A stretch of 64,000 nucleotides of DNA from a virus, in IMG/VR virus record IMGVR_UViG_3300008448_000066, positions 1-64,000 of that record; one strand, written 5' to 3'. The position numbers and the translations under genes were made by a program. Shown piece by piece: positions 35,859 through 44,005 of this stretch (the stretch's first letter is position 1; each line of letters opens with the position of its first letter). The notes below the pieces were generated by a model. The model ran no database searches and was not told the DNA's origin. It saw nothing but the letters and a program-made list of their open reading frames with translations.

Positions 35859-37439
35859 ATGGCATATAAACTTACCAAGGAACAGGTTCAAAAAGAAATA
35901 ATCAAATGTGGTAAAGATCCTGTTTACTTTATCAATACATACGCCAGAATATCCCATCCACAAAAAGGCCCAATACCATTCAAGACATATGAATTCCAAG
36001 ATGAATCATTAAAAGCTTTTATTGACTTCAGATTCAATGTTGTTCTTAAAGCTCGTCAGCTTGGTTTATCAACAGTAGTTGCTGCTTATATTGCTTGGCT
36101 AATGTTGTTTCACAGAGATAAGAACGTATTGGTATTGGCTACCAAACTATTGTCAGCAGCTAACTTAGTAAAAAAAGTAAAATATATTATCAAGAGTTTG
36201 CCTCCTTGGCTTATGATAGCCGATATTGCAATCGACAATAGAAACTCTTTTGAACTATCAAATGGTTCACAGATTAAAGCTTCTGCTACTTCCGGTGATG
36301 CTGGTCGTTCAGAAGCCCTTTCTTTGCTTGTTCTAGACGAGGCTGCATTCATCGAAGGTATGCAAGAACTATGGACAGGCTTATATCCTACAATGGCAAC
36401 TGGTGGTCGTTGTATAGCTATTTCAACTCCTAACGGCGTTGGTAACTGGTTCCATCAAACTTATATTGATGCAGAATCTGGCAACAATGAGTTTAACCCA
36501 ATCAAACTGCATTGGTCAAGACACCCAGATAGAGATCAAGCTTGGTTTGATAAAGAAACTAAGAACTTGTCTCGTCGTGAGATTGCTCAAGAATACGAAT
36601 GTTCTTTCAATGCATCTGGTGAGACTGTAATAGCCCCAGAAGATATTGAGTATTATTTAACTGTTGCTGGTGAACCTAAGTATCGTTCTGGTGTTGATAG
36701 AAACTATTGGATTTGGAAAGAGTACGATCCAAAGAATGGTCACGTTTTAGTTGCAGACGTAGCAAGAGGCGACGGCTCAGACTATTCTGTATTTCATCTT
36801 TTAAATGTTGATACGATGGAAGTTGTAGCAGAATATCAAGGCAAAATGCCAACTGATGAATATGCAAGGTTTCTTATTAGTGTTGGAAAGGAATACGGGA
36901 ATTGTATGATTGTTATTGAGAACAATAACATTGGTTATGCAGTATTGAAAGAAATGATAGCACTTGGATATCCAAACATATTCCACTCTGTAAAAGGTAA
37001 TAACGAATATATTGATCAAGCTCTTGCAGAAACAATGTCAAATTCAGTTCCCGGCTTTACAACATCATACAAATCAAGACCTTTAATTATTTCAAAATTA
37101 GAAGAATTTTTAAGAAATAAAGCAATCAAACTTCATTCAAAAAGATTGGTTAATGAACTCAATACATTTGTTTGGCATAACGGAAAACCACAGGCAATGC
37201 GTGGTTATCACGATGATTTAATTATGTCACTTGCAATTGCTTGTTGGATCAAAGATACTGTGTTTCAGACTAGTTATAGAGAAACAGAAATAAAGCGCGC
37301 TTTACTTGACGGAATCCAAAAATCGAATACAATACTAAATACAACTATACACGGTATGTCCGGTTATAACAAAAACGATATGATGCGTAAAGAAGCAATA
37401 TCAATGGCTTCACAATATGGTTGGATATTTAAAGGATAA
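35859..37439 (+). CDS. terL: Terminase large subunit, gp17-like
   Basis: 526 residues (T4 gp17 is 610). The ATPase half has a deviant Walker A 'ARQLGLST' (65-72), Walker B 'LLVLDEAAF' with D160-E161, and coupling motif 'CIAISTPNG' (about 185-193). The nuclease half is RNase H-like: 'VLVADVARGDGSDYSVF' (D300, D305 or D308), 'CMIVIENNNIG' (E354) and a C-terminal 'YHDDLIMSLAIA' supplying the last acids. It packages DNA into the prohead through the portal encoded next. The family (T4-like gp17) usually packages by a headful mechanism with no fixed cos ends; that would make the genome circularly permuted. No ribosome site is obvious before this ATG. Confidence 0.95.
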   Translation: MAYKLTKEQVQKEIIKCGKDPVYFINTYARISHPQKGPIPFKTYEFQDESLKAFIDFRFNVVLKARQLGLSTVVAAYIAWLMLFHRDKNVLVLATKLLSAANLVKKVKYIIKSLPPWLMIADIAIDNRNSFELSNGSQIKASATSGDAGRSEALSLLVLDEAAFIEGMQELWTGLYPTMATGGRCIAISTPNGVGNWFHQTYIDAESGNNEFNPIKLHWSRHPDRDQAWFDKETKNLSRREIAQEYECSFNASGETVIAPEDIEYYLTVAGEPKYRSGVDRNYWIWKEYDPKNGHVLVADVARGDGSDYSVFHLLNVDTMEVVAEYQGKMPTDEYARFLISVGKEYGNCMIVIENNNIGYAVLKEMIALGYPNIFHSVKGNNEYIDQALAETMSNSVPGFTTSYKSRPLIISKLEEFLRNKAIKLHSKRLVNELNTFVWHNGKPQAMRGYHDDLIMSLAIACWIKDTVFQTSYRETEIKRALLDGIQKSNTILNTTIHGMSGYNKNDMMRKEAISMASQYGWIFKG

Positions 37440-37444
37440 ACAAA

Positions 37445-39436
37445 ATGGCAGATAATAATAACAGAACTAGAAATACAAAGAATGCCGAGTCACCATTGTT
37501 TAAAAACTTGACTCGTTTGTTTTCTGGTCCAATCGTAAACTATCGTCACGCATATCAAAGTAGATATAAGCGTGGACAACTTGACAAGTTTAACTTTACA
37601 TCTGCTCAAGGTTTAGCGTTTAAGAAATCAACCTATGGACATTATGAGCAATTTTCTTCAAAGATATTAGGTGCTCAAAATCGCGTTCAAAGATACACAG
37701 ACTTTGAACAAATGGAGTATATGCCAGAGATTGCATCTGCTCTTGATATTTATGCAGACGAAATGACAACCTCAAATGAGTTTGCAGAAATGCTAAAGAT
37801 TACTTGTCCAAACGAAGAAATCAAACACGTTCTTCACACACTTTATTTCAAAGTATTAAATCTTGAATCCAATCTATATGGTTGGTGCAGGAATATGTGT
37901 AAGTTTGGAGATTATTTTCTTTATCTTGATATCGATGAACAAATGGGTGTCAAGAATGCAATCGGTCTTCCAACAAATGAAATAGAACGTATTGAAGGCG
38001 AAGATAAAACAAATCCAAACTATGTCCAGTTTCAATGGAACTCTGGCGGTATGGCATTTGAAAACTGGCAGATTGCACACTTCAGAATATTGGGTAACGA
38101 CAAGTATTCACCATATGGAACATCAGTTTTAGATCCTGCTCGTCGTATCTTCCGTCAACTTACACTTTTAGAAGATGCAATGATGGCTTATCGTGTTGTT
38201 CGTTCGCCAGAGCGTAAAGTGTTCTACATTGACGTTGGTGCCATTCCACCAAATGAAGTTGAACAATATATGCAAAAAGTTATGACAACAATGAAGCGCA
38301 ATCAAGTTCTTGATCCAGATACAGGTCGCGTTGATTTGCGTTATAACCCAATGTCGGTCGATGAAGATTACTTTATTCCTGTTCGTGGTGGAGCAGGCTC
38401 TACAAAGATTGAAGCTTTACCCGGTGGTCAATTTACATCTGCTATTGACGATATCAAATATCTTCGTGATAAACTGTTCTCTGCTTTGAAAGTTCCAATG
38501 TCATATCTCTCAAGAGGCGAAGGTGCTTCTGAAGATAAGGCAACGCTTGCACAAAAAGATATTCGATTTGCAAGAACAATCCAAAGACTTCAAAGAGTCA
38601 TAATCTCAGAACTAGAAAAGATTGGCATTGTCCATCTTTATACGCTTGGCTATAGAGGAAATGATTTAATATCATTTAAACTTGCTTTGAGCAATCCATC
38701 TAAGATTGCAGCACTTCAAGAACTTGAGCACTGGAAGAATAAGTTTGATATTGCTTCTGCTGCAACAGAAGGGTTCTTCAGTAAACGCTGGATTGCACAT
38801 AATGTATTTGGTCTTTCTGATGAAGAGTTTGTCAGAATACAACGTGAACAATACTATGATCGTAAGTATGCTAAGGCTCTAGAAGCTATCGGAACTCAAG
38901 AAGAAGGTGCCGGTGGTGGCGGGGGCGGTGGTCCTATTGGCGATTTAACTGGTGGTGGAGAAACCACAGAAGAACCCGGTGCCCTATTAGCATCACCAGA
39001 AAGTCCAGCACCAGAAGGTGCAGGCGGTGCAGAAGGTGGTGCAGAGGCTGCTGGTGGTGGCGAAGAAACACCAGCCGCTGGAGAAGAAGGAGGGGCAACC
39101 TTACTCTCAGCCCCTCCCGGTAAGAGAAATGATAAAGCCTACACTACTCCAAGAGCAAAGGGTAAAATGTATGCTCCAGTAACTATTGATAAGCGTAAGA
39201 TGGGTGCAAGAAATCGCTCAATGCGTTCTAGTGGTGGAGAAAGTTTTGCAGGATTAGACAAATCATTTCCCGGTGCAAGAGAGTTTTCATCACTAGCAAA
39301 CGGCATTTCAGAAAGTATTCAATCTACTTATGATAGAGAAGAAGAGTTATTATTCAATTCAAATCACGAAGTAGATAGATTAATAGAAAGTTTGGAGAAT
39401 AAACAAAATGGACAAACCAAAGTTAAAGCACAATAA
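37445..39436 (+). CDS. gp20: Portal protein, gp20-like, with Gly/Ala/Glu-rich C-terminal extension
   Basis: 663 residues versus 524 in T4. The core shows gp20 features: 'PEIASALDIYADEMTTSNEF', 'FGDYFLYLDID', 'WQIAHFRILGND...YSPYGTSVLDPARRIFRQL', 'EDAMMAYRVVRSPERKVFYID' and 'LSRGEGASEDKATLAQKDIRFARTIQRLQ'. It forms the dodecameric ring at the packaging vertex. From about residue 486 to 558 there is a low-complexity Gly/Ala/Glu/Pro linker, then a basic patch and an acidic helical tail. The reading frame extends 29 bases into the next gene. AAGGA precedes the ATG, six bases after terminase. Confidence 0.94.
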   Translation: MADNNNRTRNTKNAESPLFKNLTRLFSGPIVNYRHAYQSRYKRGQLDKFNFTSAQGLAFKKSTYGHYEQFSSKILGAQNRVQRYTDFEQMEYMPEIASALDIYADEMTTSNEFAEMLKITCPNEEIKHVLHTLYFKVLNLESNLYGWCRNMCKFGDYFLYLDIDEQMGVKNAIGLPTNEIERIEGEDKTNPNYVQFQWNSGGMAFENWQIAHFRILGNDKYSPYGTSVLDPARRIFRQLTLLEDAMMAYRVVRSPERKVFYIDVGAIPPNEVEQYMQKVMTTMKRNQVLDPDTGRVDLRYNPMSVDEDYFIPVRGGAGSTKIEALPGGQFTSAIDDIKYLRDKLFSALKVPMSYLSRGEGASEDKATLAQKDIRFARTIQRLQRVIISELEKIGIVHLYTLGYRGNDLISFKLALSNPSKIAALQELEHWKNKFDIASAATEGFFSKRWIAHNVFGLSDEEFVRIQREQYYDRKYAKALEAIGTQEEGAGGGGGGGPIGDLTGGGETTEEPGALLASPESPAPEGAGGAEGGAEAAGGGEETPAAGEEGGATLLSAPPGKRNDKAYTTPRAKGKMYAPVTIDKRKMGARNRSMRSSGGESFAGLDKSFPGAREFSSLANGISESIQSTYDREEELLFNSNHEVDRLIESLENKQNGQTKVKAQ

Positions 39437-40211
39437 GAAAAGAAATACCGCTTTTCTTTACGAAGCTCTGGTTAAAGAACTAGCAAAAGCAACCGTAGAG
39501 AAAAACGAGATAACAAAAAAACAAATCGTATCTGTATTAAAAGAGTTTTTCTCTGTAGGCAAACCACTTGCTAGAGAACTTGATGTTTATAAAACTTTAT
39601 ACGAAACAAAAGATATCGATAAAGAAACAGCAAAATCTTTGATTAGTGAATCAAAAAGAGTTTACTTTGGTATGAACCAGCCAGATATATTCAACGAGCA
39701 AAGTCGTCTTATATCAAGAGTCAATAAAGATATTGGTAAATCAGTATTCCAACACTTTATGCCAAACTACAAGAATCTTGCTACTATCTCACAAATCTTT
39801 GATCTTGATATTCCAATTAAGACAAGAGTAATACTTGAACAAACTTTGATTGAGTTCCTTACCACACCAGAACCAAAGTCAAAAGATCTTGAACCAATTG
39901 ACAATATCGTTTATAAAACATTCGTTTCTAAGTTCAATGAAAAATATAGCAACTCTTTGCTAGAAGAACAGAAAACACTTTTAACAAGATACATAATGGC
40001 TCAAGACGAACTTGACGTTGATTTTTCAATCTATCTAAACGAAGAGATTGGAAGAATAAAAAATGTAATCACAACTTCACAATCTATAAAATCAAATCAA
40101 AGTTATGACAAGTTAGTTGCTATGGTTGAGGGTTTTAGAAATAGACAAGTTGATGCTAAACTTTTAGAAGATGTTCTTTATCTTCAAGTACTTGTTAAGG
40201 AAGTTGCATAA
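39408..40211 (+). CDS. Unknown protein between portal and protease, possibly prohead core
   Basis: 267 residues, almost entirely helical and highly charged, starting MDKPKLKHNKKRNTAFLYEA within the end of the portal gene; GGAG lies upstream. It contains many (L/I)-x-E tripeptides ('LLEEQ', 'LISES', 'VILEQ'), which prohead proteases cut in T4 core proteins. T4 places core proteins gp67 and gp68 between portal and protease, so a core role is plausible by position, without sequence evidence that I can confirm. It ends on the next start (TAATG). Confidence 0.55.
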   Translation: MDKPKLKHNKKRNTAFLYEALVKELAKATVEKNEITKKQIVSVLKEFFSVGKPLARELDVYKTLYETKDIDKETAKSLISESKRVYFGMNQPDIFNEQSRLISRVNKDIGKSVFQHFMPNYKNLATISQIFDLDIPIKTRVILEQTLIEFLTTPEPKSKDLEPIDNIVYKTFVSKFNEKYSNSLLEEQKTLLTRYIMAQDELDVDFSIYLNEEIGRIKNVITTSQSIKSNQSYDKLVAMVEGFRNRQVDAKLLEDVLYLQVLVKEVA

Positions 40212-40771
40212 TGGATATAAAAATAAAGTTTACAGGCGACGAACAACAACAGCAGCAACAAGAAGAAACACCACAAGCTTCTATAAAACTTAATGTTCGT
40301 AAATCAATCGATGGTAACCTTATAGTTAGAGATCATCCATTGATTGATATTATCGTTATGCCAACAAAAAATAAAATATTAGCATTGTCAAAGAACTCAA
40401 TGGGTGATAGAACATACTATGCCCAAAACAAGTTGTTCGACTTTCTTTACAAGAGAGGCGTTGTAGATCCAGCTTCAATACAAGCAGGCAATATATATGC
40501 AAGTATGGAAGCAACAATACCAAAGCCTGTTGAAGATGTTGACCCAACACAAGTAGCAATATTTAATATCTTTAAGTTTCTAGAAGAAGAGTTGCCAATA
40601 TTTGCATACGAAAAACAGTTTGATCACTTACAAGATGAACAAAACACTAATCCAGATTCTGAACATTCAACAGAGCTTGGAGAAGTTCCACATAAAGACA
40701 GAAAAGGCGTTTTGGGACAAGCAGTACAATCACCACAGTATGCTTACAATTATATGTATTTTGGCGAGTAA
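40211..40771 (+). CDS. Unknown head-region protein with N-terminal glutamine run
   Basis: 186 residues. After MDIKIKFTGD comes a Gln/Glu run (residues 11-19), a beta-rich part ('SIKLNVRKSIDGNLIVRDHP', 'IDIIVMPTKNKILALSKNSM') and helical 'YYAQNKLFDFLYKRGVVDPAS'. The C-terminus is acidic then Tyr-rich ('SPQYAYNYMYFGE'). AAGGA lies upstream within the preceding gene, and the start overlaps its stop. It is expressed with portal and protease, so a capsid-assembly role is the most likely; the family is not recognised. Confidence 0.55.
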   Translation: MDIKIKFTGDEQQQQQQEETPQASIKLNVRKSIDGNLIVRDHPLIDIIVMPTKNKILALSKNSMGDRTYYAQNKLFDFLYKRGVVDPASIQAGNIYASMEATIPKPVEDVDPTQVAIFNIFKFLEEELPIFAYEKQFDHLQDEQNTNPDSEHSTELGEVPHKDRKGVLGQAVQSPQYAYNYMYFGE

Positions 40772-40774
40772 TCT

Positions 40775-41086
40775 ATGTTCTTACTGTTCTTTATTTTAGC
40801 TTGTTTTGGTCTTACGCAAATATTAGTTTATGGTTCTATTTTAGAACCAATAAGACCAAAACAAGGTTTGTTTGGAGAACTATTTAAATGTCCAATGTGT
40901 ATGGGATTTCACGTTGGATATATTATTTCTCTTTTATTATGCGGATCAGAACTATATAATATAAGCTTTAATTTCATTGATATGTTTTTAATGGCTTGTC
41001 TATCATCGGGGACTTCTTATGTTCTTTGTTCGGTCTTTACGGATTTTGGAATTAATATTAAAATCAACAAGTCAGAAAGCGAATAG
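40775..41086 (+). CDS. Small membrane protein with CPMCMGFHVG motif (DUF1360-like)
   Basis: 103 residues, three probable membrane segments (about 1-22, 46-62, 64-88). Between the first two is 'GLFGELFKCPMCMGFHVGYI', the 'C-P-x-C-x-G-F/W-x-x-G' signature of small membrane proteins grouped as DUF1360, present in bacteria and several phages. The CxxC could bind metal or be redox-active. It is odd to find a membrane protein among portal, protease and scaffold genes; it might tether prohead assembly to the membrane, act at entry, or be a morphogenesis bystander. Function unknown. Confidence 0.6.
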   Translation: MFLLFFILACFGLTQILVYGSILEPIRPKQGLFGELFKCPMCMGFHVGYIISLLLCGSELYNISFNFIDMFLMACLSSGTSYVLCSVFTDFGINIKINKSESE

Positions 41087-41091
41087 TTAAT

Positions 41092-41099
41092 CTATTTAT
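41092..41099 (+). promoter_or_regulatory. CTATTTAT candidate late promoter element
   Basis: Exact CTATTTAT in the gap after the small membrane protein, 18 bases before the ATG of a 35-codon reading frame at 41118 and upstream of the prohead protease. GGAG follows at 41108-41111. Confidence 0.55.
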
Positions 41100-41117
41100 T
41101 GATAGTTGGAGTATATT

Positions 41118-41225
41118 ATGATAACCAAACTAACACAAGGTTTTTGGACAAGAAAGTGGGCATTACAGCCAGTAAGACTTTGTTGTAGAGGCAAGAGGTT
41201 CGTGCGGACGCAGGGCCGCTTCTAA
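41118..41225 (+). CDS. Possible 35-residue, very basic small protein
   Basis: ATG with GGAG seven bases upstream and a CTATTTAT element before that. The product starts MITKLTQGFWTRKWALQPVR and continues with CCRGKRF, ending RTQGRF; it has nine Lys/Arg and no acidic residue. The last third of the frame is clearly GC-rich compared with its surroundings. It fills the whole gap before the protease gene (stop 14 bases before that ATG). It could be a small DNA- or capsid-binding peptide, an untranslated leader, or a relic; coding is supported only by the start signals. Confidence 0.4.
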   Translation: MITKLTQGFWTRKWALQPVRLCCRGKRFVRTQGRF

Positions 41226-41239
41226 AGGAATAATAAACA

Positions 41240-41830
41240 ATGAGCAAAGGACTAATCAGAGAATATTTCGAACTATGCCCAAATGGTGTATGTGAGGACA
41301 TTCTTACAGAATCAGATAAACGTTTTATCAAGAACGGTGGTATGATATTATCTGGCGTTATTCAACGTTCAGACGCAAGAAATGGCAATGGAAGAATATA
41401 TCCACACAGTATTCTTGAAAGAGAAATGAAAAGATACAAGTCATTAGTAGAACAAAGAATGGCTCTTGGAGAATTAGATCATCCAGAACATTCAATGATT
41501 GCTCTTGATAAAGTTTCACATCTTGTAACAGAGGTGTGGTGGAATGGAAAAGATGTAATGGGTAAGATTGAAGTATTAAACACTCCAAAAGGTAAGATAC
41601 TTCAAGAGTTAGTAAATGCCAATGTAAAGATTGGTATTTCATCTAGAGGTACAGGTTCAGTAAGAGAAATCAGAGGAGATACAATCGTAGAAGACGATTT
41701 CAATCTAATCTGTTTTGATATTGTATCTGAACCATCAACTCACGGTGCTTTTATGTCAAGACAAAATGAGTCCTTGATAAGAGGCAATCGTATTGATACT
41801 ATTATTCAAGAAATATTAAATAGAAAATAA
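41240..41830 (+). CDS. gp21: Prohead protease, gp21-like (capsid maturation)
   Basis: 196 residues (T4 gp21 is 212). Core motifs: 'SGVIQRSDARNGNGRIYP' at the N-terminus, 'GELDHPEHS' with the catalytic His81, and 'IGISSRGTGSV' with the catalytic Ser (134/135), followed by 'ICFDIVSEPSTHGAFM'. This herpesvirus-assemblin-like serine protease cuts scaffold, capsid and internal proteins after (L/I)-x-E. An 'ILTE-S' site at residue 24 may be an autoprocessing site. AAGGA precedes the ATG. Seven nearby genes encode proteins with candidate cleavage sites at their N-termini. Confidence 0.93.
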   Translation: MSKGLIREYFELCPNGVCEDILTESDKRFIKNGGMILSGVIQRSDARNGNGRIYPHSILEREMKRYKSLVEQRMALGELDHPEHSMIALDKVSHLVTEVWWNGKDVMGKIEVLNTPKGKILQELVNANVKIGISSRGTGSVREIRGDTIVEDDFNLICFDIVSEPSTHGAFMSRQNESLIRGNRIDTIIQEILNRK

Positions 41831-41842
41831 AGGAGTTTTAAT

Positions 41843-42079
41843 ATGTCAGCTACACTAACACAAGAAAGACTAAAGCAAATAATCAAGGAAGAACTTGCTG
41901 CACTTATGGACGAAATGGTAACCGAAGTAGATCCAGAAGTAGCCGCTCTTGAAGCAACAATCGCAGAAGCCAAAAAGAAGCTTGCAGCCGTTAAGGGCAA
42001 GAAGGTGGGCGGCAAAGATCCAAACCAAGTTCCAGCTGGTTTTGGAAAGAAAGGCGTCAAGAAAGCTTCAAAAAAGTAA
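41843..42079 (+). CDS. Small Lys/Ala-rich protein with IIKEE-type N-terminal helix
   Basis: 78 residues, AAGGAG before ATG, twelve bases after the protease gene. 'LTQERLKQIIKEELAALMDEM' matches the leaders at 29854 and 35008. After the leader comes an Ala/Lys helix and a basic tail ('KKGVKKASKK'). It would leave a basic fragment after cleavage at I-K-E, resembling the DNA-binding internal proteins of T4-type heads. A hairpin terminator follows it. Packaged internal protein or core component is proposed on the basis of motif and position. Confidence 0.62.
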   Translation: MSATLTQERLKQIIKEELAALMDEMVTEVDPEVAALEATIAEAKKKLAAVKGKKVGGKDPNQVPAGFGKKGVKKASKK

Positions 42080-42101
42080 TCTAAGCCAACAAAAATGAAA
42101 T

Positions 42102-42130
42102 AGAGGCAGTACAATAAAAGTGCTGCCTCT
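42102..42130 (+). terminator. Rho-independent-like terminator
   Basis: AGAGGCAGTA (42102-42111) pairs with TGCTGCCTCT (42121-42130), nine-base loop, one G-T wobble, followed by ATTTATT rather than a clean T-run. The CTATTTAT element at 42129-42136 begins within its 3' arm. Confidence 0.6.
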
Positions 42131-42136
42131 ATTTAT
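42129..42136 (+). promoter_or_regulatory. CTATTTAT candidate late promoter element
   Basis: Exact CTATTTAT overlapping the end of the terminator stem and lying 20 bases before the ATG at 42157; stop of one transcript and start of the next are fused in about 60 bases. Confidence 0.55.
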
Positions 42137-42156
42137 TATGATAAGGAAAAAGTAAA

Positions 42157-42774
42157 ATGTTGATAACAGAAAAATATGTAAGATCAGTTGTAAGACAAGA
42201 GCTTCTTAAGATATTAAAAGAAGCAGAATTGCCACCAATACCTAAACAACAGTACCTCTCCCCAGAAGAACAATTCTTTGGAAGTACAAAGGCTGCTGGC
42301 CTAGAGAGCGATAAAGTACAACAAGTTCGTGCTCAAGGTGCCAAATATGCTGACACAATGAAAGAGATAGTTCCAATACAAACACAAACAGACATTGCAA
42401 AAGCAATCAAGTATTATCAATCATTACCTCCACAACGAATGATCAATATGGTTATAGCACACGTTTATCATAATTTTAGTTTTTATATGTTTGTACAAAA
42501 AGATAAAAGACTTCTTTCATTATTTAAAGATTTTGTTGACGATGTAATGGAACAAGTATCTGGTGCTCAGATAAAAGAGCAAGCTGTTAAAGAAGAAGAA
42601 TTAACATTTTACAATACAAATGAATATAAGAGATATACTATACCATTACAAATATTACGACCTTCATTAGTTGAATTTGCAAAACTTATTGGTTCTGTTC
42701 CAAATGCTCGCGATATGATAACAAAACAAAAATACTTTTTAGCAATTAAAAATTATGTAGGTTCTTTTAAATAA
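42157..42774 (+). CDS. Unknown protein with (V/L)RQELL...ILKEAEL N-terminal leader
   Basis: 205 residues. The N-terminus MLITEKYVRSVVRQELLKIL, followed by KEAELPPIP, is a diverged form of the IIKEE helix with an L-K-E site. The body is helical with a conserved-looking 'PQRMINMVIAHVYHNFSFYM' segment. AAGG precedes the ATG. It opens a run of three proteins (42157, 42793, 43206) whose N-termini all resemble this helix. Candidate internal or core head protein; no enzymatic motif seen. Confidence 0.58.
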   Translation: MLITEKYVRSVVRQELLKILKEAELPPIPKQQYLSPEEQFFGSTKAAGLESDKVQQVRAQGAKYADTMKEIVPIQTQTDIAKAIKYYQSLPPQRMINMVIAHVYHNFSFYMFVQKDKRLLSLFKDFVDDVMEQVSGAQIKEQAVKEEELTFYNTNEYKRYTIPLQILRPSLVEFAKLIGSVPNARDMITKQKYFLAIKNYVGSFK

Positions 42775-42792
42775 TTAAAACAAGGTAAGATA

Positions 42793-43206
42793 ATGGACCC
42801 AAAACAACTTAAAACTGCTCTTAAACCAATCGTGAAAGAGCTTATATACGAATGTCTCATAACTGAAGGCATTTTATCTTCTGTAGTTTCTGAAGTAACA
42901 AAAGGTGTTGCAGGTAAAGCAATAGTTGAAAATACACAAACACAACTAAAACCAAAAGCAATCCCACAAAGAAGAGTAGAAAACGATACAGAAGCGGTAG
43001 AGAGAAGAAAGAAACTTGAAGAAACACTTGTTGGAAGATTGGGCGTTAACGTGTTTGAAGGAACTACGCCACTTTCAAAAGGCGGTTCTATAGCAGAAGG
43101 TAGAGCACCAGAAGCCGCTAGTCCATTAGCAGGAACAGATCCCGGCGATCCCGGTGTAGACATTTCCGGTCTTCTTAAGATGACAGGCGGCTGGAAACAG
43201 ATCTAA
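42793..43206 (+). CDS. Unknown small head-region protein with LITEG site near N-terminus
   Basis: 137 residues. The N-terminal helix ('LKTALKPIVKELIYECLITE') ends in L-I-T-E-G, fitting (L/I)-x-E cleavage. A middle Lys/Gln/Arg part and a Gly/Pro/Ala-rich end ('GTDPGDPGVDISGLLKMTGG') follow. AAGG lies before ATG; its stop overlaps the next start (TAATG). Not recognised by family. Tight linkage to two other leader-bearing genes and to the protease suggests a head role. Confidence 0.52.
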   Translation: MDPKQLKTALKPIVKELIYECLITEGILSSVVSEVTKGVAGKAIVENTQTQLKPKAIPQRRVENDTEAVERRKKLEETLVGRLGVNVFEGTTPLSKGGSIAEGRAPEAASPLAGTDPGDPGVDISGLLKMTGGWKQI

Positions 43207-43997
43207 TGGTTTACTTAACAGAGCAACAAATCAGACATTTAGTAAGACAAGAGTTGATATCTGTTCTTCAAGACAATCAAATGCTTGAGGAAGGTATAAA
43301 AGATATCTTTAAACAAGTTTTGCAATCTGCTGGTGTTGTTGCTGCTTTGCTTTATCCAAGTGCTCTTGGGGTAGATAAGATAATGGTGCAGCAAGCATCT
43401 GCACAACAGCAACAAAAAATACAAATAGCAGATCAACTTTCTGAAGAAGCACAATCAGATCTAGTATCAATGGGTGCCACGCCAGATTATGCAATGAGAA
43501 TAGTTGCAAGAGCAGTTGATGGTGCTAACAAAGAATATTTTAAACAAGAACAGCCAGCAGAAAGATATGAAGACTTCTTATTAAACTCTTTGAAAAAACT
43601 TAAAGATAAAGAAGTACTATCAGCTATTGCTGGTCTTGATTTTATGAACGAAGCAGAAAGAGTCGGACGTTCACAGCTTGTTAAATCAGCTTATCAACAA
43701 GGACAAAGTGGAACAACAAGTCCAATACTATCTTTACAATTTGCATTCGGTTCTTCACTTTTAAACGATATTCAAGAAGAAAAAATAGATTTCAATGATA
43801 TTTATTCTACGGAAGATGGAAATGCTTTCGTATTCGATCCTATGAAACTTTCTTATTGGGAAGACAAGGTAATCGAAGGAAGTGAGTTACAAAAAGATTT
43901 ATCTGATACATTGGGCAAGGCAGTAGTTCCAAAAGCATTATTTGATTTAGCACAATCAGCAGATATAGAAAATAGAATAAGACAACAAATACAATAG
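43206..43997 (+). CDS. Unknown protein with LVRQELI...MLEEG leader
   Basis: 263 residues. MVYLTEQQIRHLVRQELISV resembles the leader of the protein at 42157, and 'QMLEEG' gives an L-E-E site at about residue 29. A moderately hydrophobic stretch (about 38-53, 'SAGVVAALLYPSALGV') and a Gln-rich patch follow. The rest is helical, with 'DFLLNSLKKLKDKEVLSAIA' and an acidic C-terminus. Candidate internal head protein; the hydrophobic stretch after the proposed cut could matter for membrane passage. The family is not recognised. Confidence 0.55.
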   Translation: MVYLTEQQIRHLVRQELISVLQDNQMLEEGIKDIFKQVLQSAGVVAALLYPSALGVDKIMVQQASAQQQQKIQIADQLSEEAQSDLVSMGATPDYAMRIVARAVDGANKEYFKQEQPAERYEDFLLNSLKKLKDKEVLSAIAGLDFMNEAERVGRSQLVKSAYQQGQSGTTSPILSLQFAFGSSLLNDIQEEKIDFNDIYSTEDGNAFVFDPMKLSYWEDKVIEGSELQKDLSDTLGKAVVPKALFDLAQSADIENRIRQQIQ

Positions 43998-44005
43998 AGG
44001 TAAAA

